In this document: positions 1 to 12,111 of the stretch, piece by piece
Layout: each line of letters starts with the position of its first letter
Numbering within the stretch: position 1 is the first letter of the stretch
From: Tausonia pullulans
Lineage: Eukaryota; Basidiomycota; Tremellomycetes; Cystofilobasidiales; Mrakiaceae
Assembly: GCA_951802195.1 (NCBI GenBank)
Contig: OX637635.1
Span: forward strand, 434,001-498,000
DNA: 64,000 bases
Direction of reading: 5' to 3'
The notes under the pieces: model-generated
The model's input: the letters and a program-made list of their open reading frames with translations, nothing else
What the model was told of the DNA's origin: nothing
The model's database searches: none
Position numbers and translations under genes: made by a program

Positions 1-410
1 CCAAAAGAACCTGGCGGCGTTTGGCAACCAGGCCGAGCAGGAGGCTCACGTCCGGACATGTCTTGAGGATGGTGGGGCGAGCGTCCAGGCTGGGCGGTAC
101 CTTGTCTATGTGCTCGGTCCCGAAAGCTCTCTCGTCGGCGTCGAGTGTGAGTCCTCATCCCTCGCCTTCTTCGAGATCCTAGGAACTGACGCCTCTTAAA
201 AATGATTCAGGCGTCATCTGCCTCGAGGAATTTACTCCGCTCACCAGGATTGCACGTCTTAACTGCCTCTGCTCGTTCCATGACCCCTGGTCCGTTCGCA
301 TCAGCTCACAATGACAAGGCCTTCATCGCTGACGATGTGCCCGCCTCCCCAGTCTGTCGGCCTGGCTCTCGCGCGGCCGCTCGTGCCCTGTTCACGCGCG
401 GGAGACCTGA
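1..410 (+). CDS. RING-finger E3 ubiquitin ligase, Pib1-like (3' end)
   Basis: Only the C-terminal part is in the window. Exons are <1-146, 211-289 and 353-410. They join in frame to give a typical RING: CVIC at the first zinc pair, then CLCSFH, then a CLSAWL helix, and CPVH just before the stop. Upstream, a segment ending HVRTCL resembles the half zinc-knuckle seen before the RING in fungal Pib1-type ligases. That family sits on endosomal or vacuolar membranes through an FYVE domain, which would lie outside the window. The short C-terminal tail after the RING fits the family. The RING is seen; the Pib1 assignment is by family resemblance. Confidence 0.8.
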
Positions 411-735
411 TGAGTTGGGAAGCAGAGGCAGGGGACAGTCTTGGGTTTTTTTTAAAACATTACGAAGATGATACGAATGAACGATTACGATAAAGCACCA
501 TGTTTCCTCGCTGACTTGGGGCACCTCCCGTTTTAGGTAGGTGCCGCCGGACCGCGAACCGAGTTGACAGGGGCCCGAGGGCACGCGGTTCAGACGCGTT
601 TGGCCCTGGCGGCAGAGTAAGACAGCCTTGATCTCACCCCATCTGCTTTGCTGCTAACCACTATCGCCCCTCATCACCCCCACTCAGTTTCCATCTCTTC
701 CCCCCCCCCCTCCCCTCCCACCAACTTACCCCCAA
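411..735. other. Intergenic stretch
   Basis: Spacer between two same-strand genes. It holds a T-run near 447 and a C-rich pyrimidine tract (about 697-712) just before the next start codon, which is usual for leaders in this organism. I see no gene or RNA. Confidence 0.5.
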
Positions 736-2749
736 ATGACCAGTCTCATCAACAAGATCCAGGACGCGGCCCAGGACGTCGGCTCGTCGTCGGCTTCGTC
801 CGCCGCCCAGGTCAGCAACGGCGAGCTCAGGGACAACCCTAGCTTCGTTCTGCGAGGTGAGTAGGGCATACCCTTTCCTTTCTGCCTCAGAGACCCAGAG
901 ACCAAGGAGGAACAAGGAGAAGGAAACCACCGACGAAAAGTTCCTCCTCGGCTACGTCAGCGCTGCGAGAGCGCTGGCATCAACGATGGCCCCCTTGGTG
1001 CCCCAGCTTACGACCTGACTCCTTCGACCGCCTTCTCAAGGCATCCACGACACCTCATACGAGCAACGGCCCATCCCGGAGGTTGGCTCTCATGACGTCC
1101 TGATTGAGATCGCTAAGACGGGTGCGTCGCGCCCATCCTCCTTCAAAGTTGCACGCTGTGATGACGCGAGAGCTCATCCCTTTGCCCCTCGTATCTGATG
1201 GCTCAGGCATCTGCGGCTCGGTGGGTCTCTGCATCGGGCGTGAAGGATGGGATCGGGCAGTGGTAGAGACTGACGCGTTGATGAACACATCAGGACGTTC
1301 ACTACCACGAGCACGCCTGTATTGGCGACTTCGTCCTTGAGGAGCCCATGGTCCTTGGTCATGAGTCCTCAGGTCCGTTCAGCCATGGAGCTCTCCATTA
1401 GGGGAACGCGAGGGCTGACAGTCGATCTCACCAGGCGTCGTTGTCCGGGTCGGATCCAGCGTCAAGACCCATAAGGTCGGAGACAGGGTCGCCCTCGAGC
1501 CGGGAGTCAGTTGTGGGTAAGTGAGGAAGAAGCAGTCCGCCGTTCTCTGTGTCGAATGAGGCTGATGTGTCTCCCTAGACGATGCATCTCGTGCCGATCC
1601 GGAATCTACGAGGTGTGTCCATTAAGCAATCTCACTCGGCTCTAGAACCGTCGGCACTGAACTTCGCCCACTCTCCGCCCGCCCAGCTCTGCCCTGATAT
1701 GCAATTCGCCGCGACGCCTCCCTTCACTGGAGGAACCCTTGGACGGTACTACGCCCTCCCCGCAGAACTCGCGCACAAGATCCCGGACTCGATGACCCTC
1801 GAGGACGGTGCGCTCATCGAGCCGCTCTCGGTCGCCGTTCACGCGGTATCCCAGCTCGCCAAGCTCAAGACTGGCATGAACGTCGCCGTATTCGGCGCCG
1901 GGCCGGTTGGCCTTCTTTGCATGGCAGTCGCCAAGGGTGAGTCGGCTTTGCGTGGCCGTTTGCATCATCGAAAGCTGCTTATGCCCTAGCTCTTGTGCAG
2001 CCCTAAACGCTTCTCGAGTCATTGCCATCGGTGGGTGCTCTGTTCCGTTATATCCTCCTTTATTTTGCTAGCTCACTGACCCTTTCCTCCTCTCAGACAT
2101 CAATTCTGACCGCCTCGCCTTTGCCAAGTCCTACGCCGCGACGGAAGTTTTCCTCCCCCCTGCCCCAGCTGCCGATCCGTCGACCGAGCCTCGCCTCGTC
2201 TACTCCAAGCGGGCGACTGAGAAGCTCCGGGGGGATCTCGGCATCCCCGAGCGCGGGCTCGGTGGAATCGACGTTGTCATCGAGGCGAGTGGAGCGGAAG
2301 TTTGTATCCAGATGGGTATGTATCTGGTTCGCGAGAGCGGAACCTTCGTCCAGGGTAAGTTCAGGTCACTCGTGTGCGTTGTGGCGGACATTTGCTGATT
2401 TGAATGCTCTTCTTGTGTTTCAGTTGGCATGGGGTCTCCTCAGGTCCAGATCCCTATGGGCGTCTTTGCCAACAAGCAGGCCCGTTTCACCGGCTCTTTC
2501 CGGTAGGTCGCGGTTCTTCATCCCCTGTGTTCACGGCGGCCGCTGATGGGCGTCTGAACTGCCAGGTACGGAGCCAACGATTACCCGCTCGCTATTGCCC
2601 TCGTTGCTGCGGGTCGCGTCGACCTCAAGCCGCTTGTCACGCACCGTTACGAGTTCGAGGACGCTGTTGAGGCGTTCAATGCGACCAAGGCAGGTAAGGG
2701 CAAGGACGGCAAGGGCATCATCAAGGCCATCATCAACTGCCCGAAGTAA
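736..2749 (+). CDS. Zinc-dependent polyol dehydrogenase (xylitol/L-arabinitol type)
   Basis: Exons 736-856, 1041-1121, 1207-1220, 1294-1372, 1435-1516, 1579-1612, 1687-1936, 2001-2030, 2097-2354, 2424-2502 and 2566-2749 give 403 residues. It is a medium-chain dehydrogenase. The catalytic zinc ligands are in GICGSD and GHESSG. The structural zinc cysteines are spaced C-x2-C-x2-C-x7-C around SCGRCISC. The Rossmann motif is GAGPVG, and the strand ending AIDIN has the Asp expected for NAD rather than NADP. This fits sorbitol/xylitol/L-arabinitol 4-dehydrogenases of fungal pentose catabolism in the cytosol. A Ser/Ala-rich N-terminal extension of about 30 residues is unusual. The third exon is only 14 nt and splits the catalytic cysteine motif from its aspartate. 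Substrate cannot be fixed from sequence alone. Confidence 0.9.
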
Positions 2750-3257
2750 CTCAAAGACAGAATCTATCATGGCCCGTTTCGACTTCATCTCGCCGACGTC
2801 CACATTCTTGCGCACTGAAGTAGCTCGTCCTTGAGCATGTTGAGGTCCTCTATCTGACTCGGGGTCGTGCACGGGTGCTCATCCACGCCTCCATGGCTGG
2901 CCTGGCATTCCTTCCTGGACGGGGACCACCCGGTCCAGGGGATCGAGAAAATAACGCGGACGCCGACAGACTCGACAACGACGAGGTACACGAGCAGAAG
3001 CGAGCGCACGTCAGGAGTCAACCTCTGTCCGGCGTCTCCCAATCCATCAAATGAGAAACGCACGAGGAGATAGAAGGTCGACGTCGACTTCCTTCTATTC
3101 TCTGGGCCTGAGTTCCGTCTACGTAGTGAGTGGGGCCGCTTTGAGCAGATGGCTCAGTCTTGAAAGAGAAATGATCGTTAAATTTCGTCATGAAGTACCC
3201 ATGCGCGCGCATGCCCACACCACTGCCGGCGCTGACCAGTCGCCCCGGAGAATTCCA
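2750..3257. other. Convergent 3' intergenic stretch
   Basis: Space between the stop codons of two converging genes. I see no supported gene, only short open frames without family resemblance. Confidence 0.5.
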
Positions 3258-6200
3258 CTAGATGTCCGACAGTCTGTCCCTGTCTTGCACTGGCTGAGAG
3301 GAGAAAGAGCGAAAGAGAATTAGGACCTGGTCGGGCTTCCGAGGAGGAAAGCCAGCTCACGTCAAAGATGAGTCTTCCCTCGCCCTTCTTCTTCATGAGC
3401 CGCTTGACCTCGAACCAGATGAGTTCCCGAAGCTTGGCAAGGTCCGTCGAGCGGTCCCACTTCCAACCGAGGAGGACGTTGCGGAAGCTTGTGACAGAAG
3501 GTCATTCAGTATCTCACTCAAGGAGAACCCCGAGCCAGTCGAGTCCGACGACGTACCAGTTGACGGCTGCGAGCGAGGCATCGTTGGCTTCGGAGATGGG
3601 GAGCTGGATATGCTCGATCTTCTGGCCTACTGTAAGGAGCGCACCATGTTAGGAAGACTCCTCAGACTAACACCGAAGCGCAAGACTCACGGTGGTCTGG
3701 GTGCTTGACATTCGCTCCGGGCCAGGCAGCGCGGATCCTGCGCGTTGGGTACACGAAGGGTCAACTCTCAGAACGAGCCGAGAACGAACAACTGGCTCAC
3801 GCATGCCACCAGGCGAACGGCCGTCCATCTGCAAGACGTCGTCGTTCGCCCGAGTAGAAGAGGTACGACGTAAGCGTCGACGAGCGCAAGTCGAAGCGGT
3901 GGACCGCCCAGGCATCATCCTCGTTCTGTTGAAAGGAGGGTTTAGCGGGGAAACTAACGAGAGGACAAGGCTTAGGGTTCACCCGGTGGCGGCAGAGAGC
4001 AATGATGACACGTGGTATGCTCATCGGGCTGATCTTGTCGAGGCCGAAGGGCGCCCAAAGCTGAGAAGGAGCGTCAATAGCTCGCATAATTGAAAAATTA
4101 AAGATTGGCTCTGACCTGATTGAGGACAGTCTTAGCCTCGTCGAATTGTTTCTATGGCAGTGGCCTCATCAGCATCGCTCCCTTCTCGCATTGGTTAACG
4201 CCACCCACCTTATAGCACGCCTGGTTCAGAACGTCACTCATCGAGGGCGGGACAAAGAGCTTGTCGACCGTCTCAGGCGGAGTCACGCAGAGCTTGTTTC
4301 GGAGGAAGCGCTTGAACGATACGGTCGTCCAGATCGAGAGGGCGAAGGAGTTGACTGTGAAACTTGAGGTGTCACCTTTGACTGGTGTGATGAAAAAAAC
4401 AGAGAGAGTGCTCACCTTGCTGATCGAGCGAGATCTCCTCGAGGGCAGAAGAAAATTCGCGTTCTGTCCAGATGACTGCGATGCGAGAGCGGGAGAGAGA
4501 GTCAGAAGATTGCGACGTTACTCCTTTCGTTGGACGTCTTTACTCACTGGCCCAGGCATACTGAAATTTGTAAGCGCGGCAGAGTCAGCATATAACGAAC
4601 ACAGCTGCATGGACCAGGACTGAAGCGACAACCCACCAATCTCCGAGTGACCAAATCCCAAGGCCGTGGACCCATCTCCTCCTGCTGAAGCTGCTCCTCC
4701 CCGCCCTCAAGTTCAAATGACTCTTCCACAAGCCCGACATCCTCATCATAACCAAAGACCCATGGTTCCCTCATTCGAAAGTCATGGGGAGTGATCCTTG
4801 GCGTCGGCGGGAGCGAGCGGTTGGCGAAGTCCCGGGTGAGGATACGCGGGATCTCCTCCTCGACAACGGGCGCCTCCCTCTCCTGCTCGACATCTACCAT
4901 GCCCTCGGAGGGGAAATGCGGCGAGAATGACGAGCTACGAGACTGAGTTGGCCTGCTAGGACCCGGCGTTGTTGAGGGTGCCTGGACGATGATGTCTGGC
5001 GGAGGGACAGGCTGAAAAGTGATCGGCATCGGGCTCTGCTCGGTGAAGAGGAGCGAGTCGAGGGTCGTCCCGTCATCCTGGGAGTTGACGACGGCTACAG
5101 CCGAAGCTGATGCGGACTTAAAAATTGCATCGGACAAGTCCTGCGTTGGCGGCGTCATCGGTAAAAGTTGGTGGGAAACAGGGCAGATGGTGGTAACTGT
5201 CTGAGCGAGCTTGGCTTCAAGCATGTCGATGCGGTCGAAGAGCGCCCTCGCCCATGGAGGCGTGGGCTGATGGCGGCAACGAGAGACTCTTCAGCAGATC
5301 GCTTGAAAAATGGAGACGAAAGGACGAACAGTCTTGGGTGGCGTGAACGTGTGAGCACCCGCCTTCTTCCCGAGAGCGAGAGACAGGGGGGTTCATAGTC
5401 AGCAAGACTAGACCGAGACCAGACCAGAAAAATATCTCCATGATAAGACTCACATCCTGAGCCAACTTGCTGAGCTCCTGGACTCTTTCCTCAACAGCCT
5501 TTCTGATAAGCTTCCTGACTTCTCGCCCAAGACCCGGCTTCCCCGCTGCATCGAGGAGCTGACAGAGCTTCTGATCGTGGAAGATGCCTCCGTTCGGCCT
5601 ACCGCCGCCCGCGTCCGAAGCTCCTTCGTGACCGTGCGAGCAGCGCTTAGGCACGGACATCTCCTGATGCTGCTCAGGGGAGGAGTAAAGAGGGAGGTTG
5701 GAGGTGTTGTGGACCCCTGACGGCGGAGTGAAGGATGGGTACGGCGGGGACTTCCGAGGGAAGCTGTCGCCGCCTCTTCGGAGGAGGCTCGAGTCTCGGT
5801 GAGCGATAAGCTGCGGCTGGTGGCTGGTGGACTTCAGGGGCGGCTCGCCGGAGAGACTAGCAAGGGCGGTAATCATGGTACTGGAGTTGTCACGCTCGAT
5901 ATTGATGTTGCGGTCTGGTGAGCGGGCTGTGGGTTCCTGAACTCGAGGAGTCGCGAGCTGAATTCTCATGCCGAGGGTGTTCGTCAGTGTCATTCTCGGA
6001 ACAAGGAGATTTGGGCTTGACTCACATCCTCCAGCGCAAGCTCTCGGATTTTAGCGATGGTGGGATCGAGACCCAGTCCATAGAGCCGTCCGTTGTCGAG
6101 GGTCGCCGTGTAGGCGGGTTTGCGAGTGATGAGTTGCGTGAGCCGGCCGGAGCCAAGGGCAGGATCTGTGCGGTCCACGTTGCCGAAGGAGGCAGACGAC

Positions 6201-6921
6201 TCTGTCCGAGATCGATCTTGCTTCTGAGAGAAGAGGAAGACGAAGGGAAGAGATCAATTCGACGTGTGAGAGGACGTGGGCGGAAAGGTGCCACTCACCC
6301 TTGTCGGCCTTCTCCTGTCTACGCCTCCATCGCTGATGACCGTTCCGTCGCCATGCAGCTCCTCGTCGAGGGCGGCGAGTGAGTCCAACAAGCGGCGCCT
6401 ATGCTTGGTGCTTTTCCACTTGGTGACGTGACTGGGAGCAGGGAGAGAGATGGGACTTTGGAGTCCGATGGCAGCGCGTGGTTGAGAGTCCGAGTCGGCG
6501 CGTGGTCGCGGAGGTGTTGCAAACGGATGCTGGGAGGCTTGTGGAGGCAGAGACTTCCGGCTTGGGGAGATTGAAGCTTAAGGGAAAGGCGAAAAACAGT
6601 CAGAGCCAGGTATGAGTAGATGAACATGATGTGAGATGACGGACTGTGCTTGGGCATGCCACCGGCGCTGGCAGACAGACCCCCGTCAACCCGAGGCGGA
6701 GTCACCGCGGGGCTGATAGCGCGAGAGGAAGCCTCGTACGGATCCTGCCCCGCTGGAATGCTGTGAATCCAGGGGAGGACCTTGTTGCGGGTGTCGGGGG
6801 ACTTCAGGTTGTCGAGGCCGGCGATATGACGGCGATGGGTGTACTGGTACTCGCCGTCGGCGTACAGGCCGTCCTCGAATTCGAATTCGAGCGGGTGGGC
6901 CGTAGGAAGTTCGTGGAACAT
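3258..6921 (-). CDS. Uncharacterised 875-residue protein
   Basis: Fifteen exons on the minus strand: 6645-6921, 6299-6576, 6026-6223, 5454-5957, 4637-5266, 4548-4560, 4416-4475, 4209-4354, 4116-4151, 3983-4060, 3801-3925, 3691-3737, 3557-3629, 3361-3487 and 3258-3293. The total is exactly 2628 nt. The N-terminal half is Ser/Pro-rich and probably disordered, with a short basic helical stretch (GREVRKLIRKAVEERVQEL). The C-terminal ~330 residues are ordered and aromatic-rich (RPWDLVTRRLYAWA, WTTVSFKRFL, LGWKWDRS) with no transmembrane run. The dense introns lie in this conserved-looking half. I do not recognise a domain or name a function. The start was chosen because the upstream frame is closed by a stop. 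Confidence 0.7.
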
Positions 6922-8088
6922 AGTGGTCGGAGCTGTACGGCGGGTATAAAGGTATCGAGCGTGAGTTGGGAAGGGGTGTTGAAGTAGATGGCGTGGAGGT
7001 CACTCTTACTGGGTGTGCGCGCGTCTGAGGAGGGAGAACAAGAATACTCCTGACGTCAGTCGTCTACACGAGGAGGAATACGAGAGCAAGGACGAGGAAA
7101 AGAAGGCACCTCGAGGTTCAGTTGGCAAAATCCGGCGCTGCAGCATCAAGAGGAGCGGGCCAGCAGTCGAGTCTCATTCAATTGACCGGCTCTCGCAGAT
7201 GAAGGAGAAAGGGAGAGCAAGGCAAGCGAGACCGATGTGGACACGCACCCTGGAAATTACGTAGATAAACAAACACGAGACCTTTGGCTGTCGTGTTGCT
7301 GTTGGCGGAGTAACCAGCCAGGCGACAGCGTGGAAGGGCCGAGAGGAGATGAGACGGCGGCGGGCGGGCGGGCGAGAGAGGGCAAGCGCGAGGGTGAGGC
7401 GGCGAAGGAGTTCTTCGTCGTTGATGGAGAGGGCGCTTGCAAACACGACGACGCCCGGGTCATGCAAGAACGGAGCGGGGTCATAGCGTGTCTTGGAAGC
7501 GAGAAGCGAGCGAGCGAGAGTTGGAGAATGGTCCACTCCCGCTGCCGCCGGGCGGGGCGGAGCAGCGAGGCGAAGAGTGGCCTTGTTCCTTGTCCCTGCA
7601 CCTGGGATTGCTTTGTTTCATGAAGTTTCCGCTAAGCTTTCAATGGCCCACGAGCCGAAGGGCGGATCAGACAGAAAGGACAAGAAAGGATATCCTGGAA
7701 TGAACGCTGCTTGTGAATGGGGATGGCGAAGACGTCAAGGAACGTCCGCCTCGTGCCAGTGGCCGTTGACACCTTCCGCCTTCTCGCTTGGATGCGATGC
7801 CATATTCTGGCCTTCTGTCTGTCGAAGGGGAAGGACGAAGATAGACCTGGCCTGAGTTTGGGCTCTCCTGCCAACGCGAGGTGGGACACTAATCTCCGCT
7901 GTCGAAGCACAGGGCTCGTTTCGGCATTTCCCTCGTGTGGATGAAGTGGTTCGAGGAGAACAAAGGACAGTGGCCGTCGGGTCAAGCCGACGAACGACAA
8001 CGGGCGATGCGATCTTCATGCAACGAGCCGCCGACCGTCACGACAACCAACCTGCGGCCACCTATTCCTATCGCCCAGACTCGCATCC
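6922..8088. other. Long divergent intergenic region
   Basis: Shared upstream region of the 875-residue gene (-) and the HEI10-like gene (+). Several open frames run through it, but none shows a start, splice pattern or family resemblance I can support. A TATAAAGG lies at about 6946 on the plus strand, close to the minus-strand start, so its role is unclear. Confidence 0.4.
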
Positions 8089-10151
8089 ATGACTGAAGAG
8101 GGCCTCCGATGCAACAATTTGAGGAGGTGCGCACGTGCTCTCCATGATTCCACCTCCACACGCTCACGTGTCTGCGTCCTCGCGCGTCCTTCTCCTCGAC
8201 CTGGTCGGGGTTGAACTCGTGATGTACCAGCTGCCGCAAGCCGCTCTCTCTCTCGAGCAGGGCTGTCGTCACAACCTGCTCACGTCGGTCCATTTCCCTC
8301 GCAACTTTCGTGGCCAGTGCTGCTGATGAGCCGACGCGAGCCGCGCTGACGATCGCGAACGCGAACTCCACATAGACATCTTCTGCGGTACAAATTATCC
8401 CAATTCGGAAGATCAGGGGTCTAGCTGATCTGTTCTTTCAGTTGATTGCGCTGAGCTCCTCTTTAACGCCTCAAAATGCTGTCCCGCCTGTGAGTACGCG
8501 CGCGCGAGGAGGGGGGCTGGTTGGTCGTCACACTGGTCACCGCGCTGGCACAGGCGACACCCTTCTCGCCGAGCCGGATGATGTGGTCATCTGCACTCTC
8601 AACCCAACGAACGATTATCGTACCTCTGTCCTAAGCGGGCTCTCGTGAGTGGTCAAGTGTCATCGAGACGGCTAGAGCGTCACTGATCCATCCCTTCTTC
8701 TCTTCTGACTAGGCCATCCATCATCATGGAGATTACGACTCGGGCTCTCAGCTTCTGGCAGTATCAGATGACCCAGGAGGCGTGAGTTTGGCCGGGGCGA
8801 TGCGCTTGATTCACCTAGATCTGACGAGAGTCGATCGAATGCCCTGGACAGCGCTTTCCAGTCGATGCTCCTCCAAAAGAGCCAGGAGCGTGCCCAGAGC
8901 CTCAATCACCAGATCCAGATGCGTGAATACCCTCTTCACTTAGTGCCGAAAGCGTTTACCAGCCGGCTAACGGTGTTCATCTCATGCCAGTCACCGGCGA
9001 GTTCAGCGGTGAGGCTCACGCTCTCTCTGCCGGCCAGACATGCCACGACGCCGGTTGACCGTGCAACCCCACAGTAATGAGCACCAAGCAACAGGGTCTG
9101 TCATTCTGCTCCCTATAGTCACATAAACCTCAATTCTGAGTCGAGCTGGAGTCGAGCAGCCACCGAGCGAGACCTCGAGAAGGAACGGCGCAAGAGCCGC
9201 GATCTCGCCGAGGCCTCTCGTGAGAAGGAGCGCGAGTATGGCAAGCTGAAGGTATGTCATGAGATTCCGGTGGATCTTTCTCGCCGTCATATCTGACACA
9301 AAATCACACTGGCCAGAACCAACACGACAAGGCCCGTCTCGTCTTGCTTGGATCGTGCTGGCCTTTGTTCGCTCATCGATTGACTTACCTTCTACCCGTC
9401 AGCTGAGGCGCAAGGCTCTTCTCCTACCCATCAATCACTCGACAGCGAGCCCTCCGGCGATAGAAATGATCCCCTCCTCCTCCTCGGGCCGGAACACCAA
9501 CATCCCAACTGGAGGCGTCGGGCTGTCCTCCATCGCCGGTACTGGGGGCGATCTCCTCCTCCAGCGGGTGCGTTGGGCTGTTTTCCTTATGATCCTGCAC
9601 CCCCCCCTCTTGTTCCACCTCATCCCTCTGCCTTCCTTCCCAGCCTATTCGCACGCCCAACACGCACACCCACCAAGCCTCAGGCCCCTGGCGGCCCTCG
9701 CCGTCGCCGCGCCTTTCGACCGGCTCCGGCTCCTCGCACCCCTTGCAGCCGCTGATCAACAACCACACCCTTCACCAGGCGAGCCTCTCTCAGCATCAGC
9801 ATCAACCCCAAGCTAGGGACCCCGGGGGCGACGGTAATGGATTGGGAATGATACAGCAGCCCCTCAGCAGGTCGCGGTCCCGCTCGACCGGGAGCTCGAC
9901 GCCGAGCGAGGAAAGGTTTGGCGGCGCGAGTCGGGGGACGACGAGGCTCAACGGTGGCGGCGGTAACATGGCTTGGGGTGAGGGTGGTTCGCACACGGGA
10001 ACAGGGGTGCAGCAGATTGTCGTTGAAGCTAGCAGAGGTGAGTGACCTTTCCGTCCTTGCAGCCCGAGCTGGACAGACAGACCCCATGACCCCTGCGGCA
10101 TTGTCAGGAGTGATGAGGCATCCATCCCAGCACAAGCGCCGCCTCGTTTGA
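8089..10151 (+). CDS. HEI10: HEI10/CCNB1IP1-type RING E3 ligase (meiotic crossover factor)
   Basis: Fourteen exons: 8089-8126, 8231-8283, 8376-8387, 8442-8489, 8554-8644, 8713-8781, 8852-8922, 8991-9008, 9075-9095, 9160-9251, 9317-9340, 9403-9567, 9644-10037 and 10108-10151 (379 residues). The RING is rebuilt only by splicing. It reads CNNL, SCRKPL, TTCSHIFC, DCAELL and KCCPAC, followed by the family-typical LNPTNDYRTSVLSGLSP and a helix FWQYQMTQEA. A charged coiled coil follows (KERRKSRDLAE) and then a Ser/Gly-rich tail. HEI10 proteins act in the meiotic nucleus at synaptonemal-complex foci and promote crossover designation. Exons of 12, 18, 21 and 24 nt are notable. The exact edge of the 24-nt exon is the least certain junction. 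Confidence 0.85.
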
Positions 10152-10253
10152 ATTCTCTTGCTGCGTCTCTCCATCTCTTCTTCCCTTCTTCTCGTCATGC
10201 TTCCCATGTCTATGTATCCTATGCGATGTCCCTGTCTCTCCCATCCTTCTTCC

Positions 10254-11903
10254 TCAGAACACTCCGACGATCCCATAGACGTCCTCGCGCTTCTGGAACT
10301 CGAGCGGGATCTGCTCCCGGAAGCTCGTCACTTCGGCCAGGTCGATGTCGACAGTCGCCCAGGTGGGCTTCATGGGTCCGTTGCGCTCGGACGAGGGGAT
10401 GTCCTCGATGGAGGGGAGGCGGGCGAGCTGCTCGCCCCATGGGGCGAAGATAAGAGACTCGCCCCTTGGGAAGGAAGAGGAGAACACCACCGGCGATATG
10501 AGCTGGGTTGAGGGGGGTGGGGTCAAGAGCACAAGAGAGGGAGAGACGAGGAGACCCACCAGGAAGAGCGGCCAGGGAAATGAGCGCCACTGGAGAAATC
10601 AAAGTCAGCTGGGCCCCCCTTCGGAGGACGACAGACTGGGAGACAACTGACGCCTGCGCCGACGCGATGACGAAGACTTGGTACTGGATCGCCGTAGCTA
10701 GAATGAAGAGTGGTAAGCCAAGTTAAGTCTGGACATACGTCACGACGACTGGATGCACCTTTAAGGAGCGTCGCCCAATGGTCCTTGCCAGTCTTTAGCG
10801 TGAACGCCGACGGGATGGTGAGGATCTGGGCGCCCTTTCGTCTCAGGATCGCATGAATCTCGGGGAACCTGTATGACCCATGGTCAGCTCACCGCTCTCG
10901 ACACTTGGTCGAGAGACGGCCTACCTGATGTCGTAACAGATCTCCAGTCCGACCTTGCCAATGGCCGTTTCGACGGGCTCGACAATCTCTTTCCCCGGCC
11001 GAACGCGAAGAGACTCTCCGCCCTTCTTGGGCTTGCCAGCCTCCTCGCTGAGACCGTTGGGGCCGGCGGAGGAGGCGCCGCCCTTGAGCTGGACGTCGAA
11101 GAGGTGGATCTAGGTGGTAAGGAGCAAGCGCGCGTTCAGCGCAGTCTTTGCCTCGCTTGCCGAACGAACCTCGACGTACCTTGCGATACTTTGTGATGAG
11201 CTCTCCATCAGGACCGATAACAACCTGAGTATTGTAAACCTAGTGAATGAAGCGTCCCAACGCCCCCGTCAGTCAGCTGTGCCCCACAAGCTGATTGCCC
11301 CTTCGGCGTTCGCCGTCGAGAGCTCGCTCGTTCGCTCACCCTCTCGCTCCCCGGCTCCTCGCCGTCCTCGTCCTCGCCTTCCTCGGGCACATCATGGACG
11401 CCCGCAAAGATGGTCACCTTGAGCTCCTTGGCGAGCTTGCGGAGTCCCAACGTGTAGCCGTGCCGGGACAGGGGAGGCGAAAGAAGGAAGCAGGTGTGGG
11501 CGTCGGGAGCGATGAAATCGGCGGCTTCCGGGAGGAAGATGACCTGCGATAAGGTTGATGGGACTTGATGAGCTCATCTAGGAGAAGAGGAGAGTAAGGA
11601 CCAGGCAAGGACGGTTTGTGGGCTGACCTTCGCTCCCTCGGCAGCCGCGCCTCGGACAACCTCCTCAGAGATTGCGAGGTTGTGGTCGACGTCGACGGTC
11701 GAGCATATCTGAGTGACGGCAGCGAGAACCATGCAGGGCGGGGTGGATGAGAAGGAGCGGCGAGAGGGGGGTTGTAGTTGATGGAGAGCTGGTGCTGACG
11801 AGCTGACGGTCAACGACGACGCGATACGACGCGACGGAGGTGGCCGAAGAAAGAAGGAGAGCTTCGGGTGAAGGCGGGTGATGACGCGAGAGGTCTGGGT
11901 CAT
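10254..11903 (-). CDS. Carbon-nitrogen hydrolase, NIT1/NIT2 type
   Basis: Exons 11628-11903, 11340-11543, 11180-11239, 10925-11109, 10759-10868, 10652-10697, 10560-10589 and 10254-10464 give 373 residues. The nitrilase-fold Glu-Lys-Cys triad is visible: Glu in IFLPEAADF, Lys in TKYRKIHLFDV and Cys in GLEICYDIRFPE. Members hydrolyse amides such as deaminated glutathione or omega-amidase substrates. A second in-frame ATG at 11732-11730 starts at MVLAAVTQICST, where family members usually begin. The 57 residues before it are Arg/Ser/Leu-rich without acids, like a mitochondrial presequence. Dual mitochondrial/cytosolic forms are known for mammalian NIT1. Which start is used here is inference. An acidic insert follows VHDVPEEG. 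Confidence 0.88.
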
Positions 11904-12111
11904 ACAGACCGAAAGCGAGCAAGGCTGACGGAGGTCACGATCAGGGTCGTCGTGGTTGACGAGGTCTTCATTCTTCCTGAGAAAGCGAAAGAAGATGAGA
12001 ACGCGCGCGGACAGGTCCGTGCGGATTGAGGAATCCACGAGAACAAGAGAGCGGGACGTCCGCGGAACGGGATTCTCTGCCAACTGTCACACCTCGTCAT
12101 CTCGCCACACC

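Noticed and set aside
3488-3517. A 30-nt intron in the 875-residue gene
   Set aside because: A GTACGT donor at 3556 with the same acceptor gives a normal 69-nt intron and keeps frame, so the very short intron is unnecessary.
7174-7536. A minus-strand 120-codon frame in the long divergent region
   Set aside because: It has a partly protein-like stretch but no supported start, splice sites or family; it may be leader sequence.
10038-10062. A 25-nt last intron in the HEI10-like gene
   Set aside because: Too short to splice; the acceptor at 10107 gives a 70-nt intron in the same phase and still reaches the stop.
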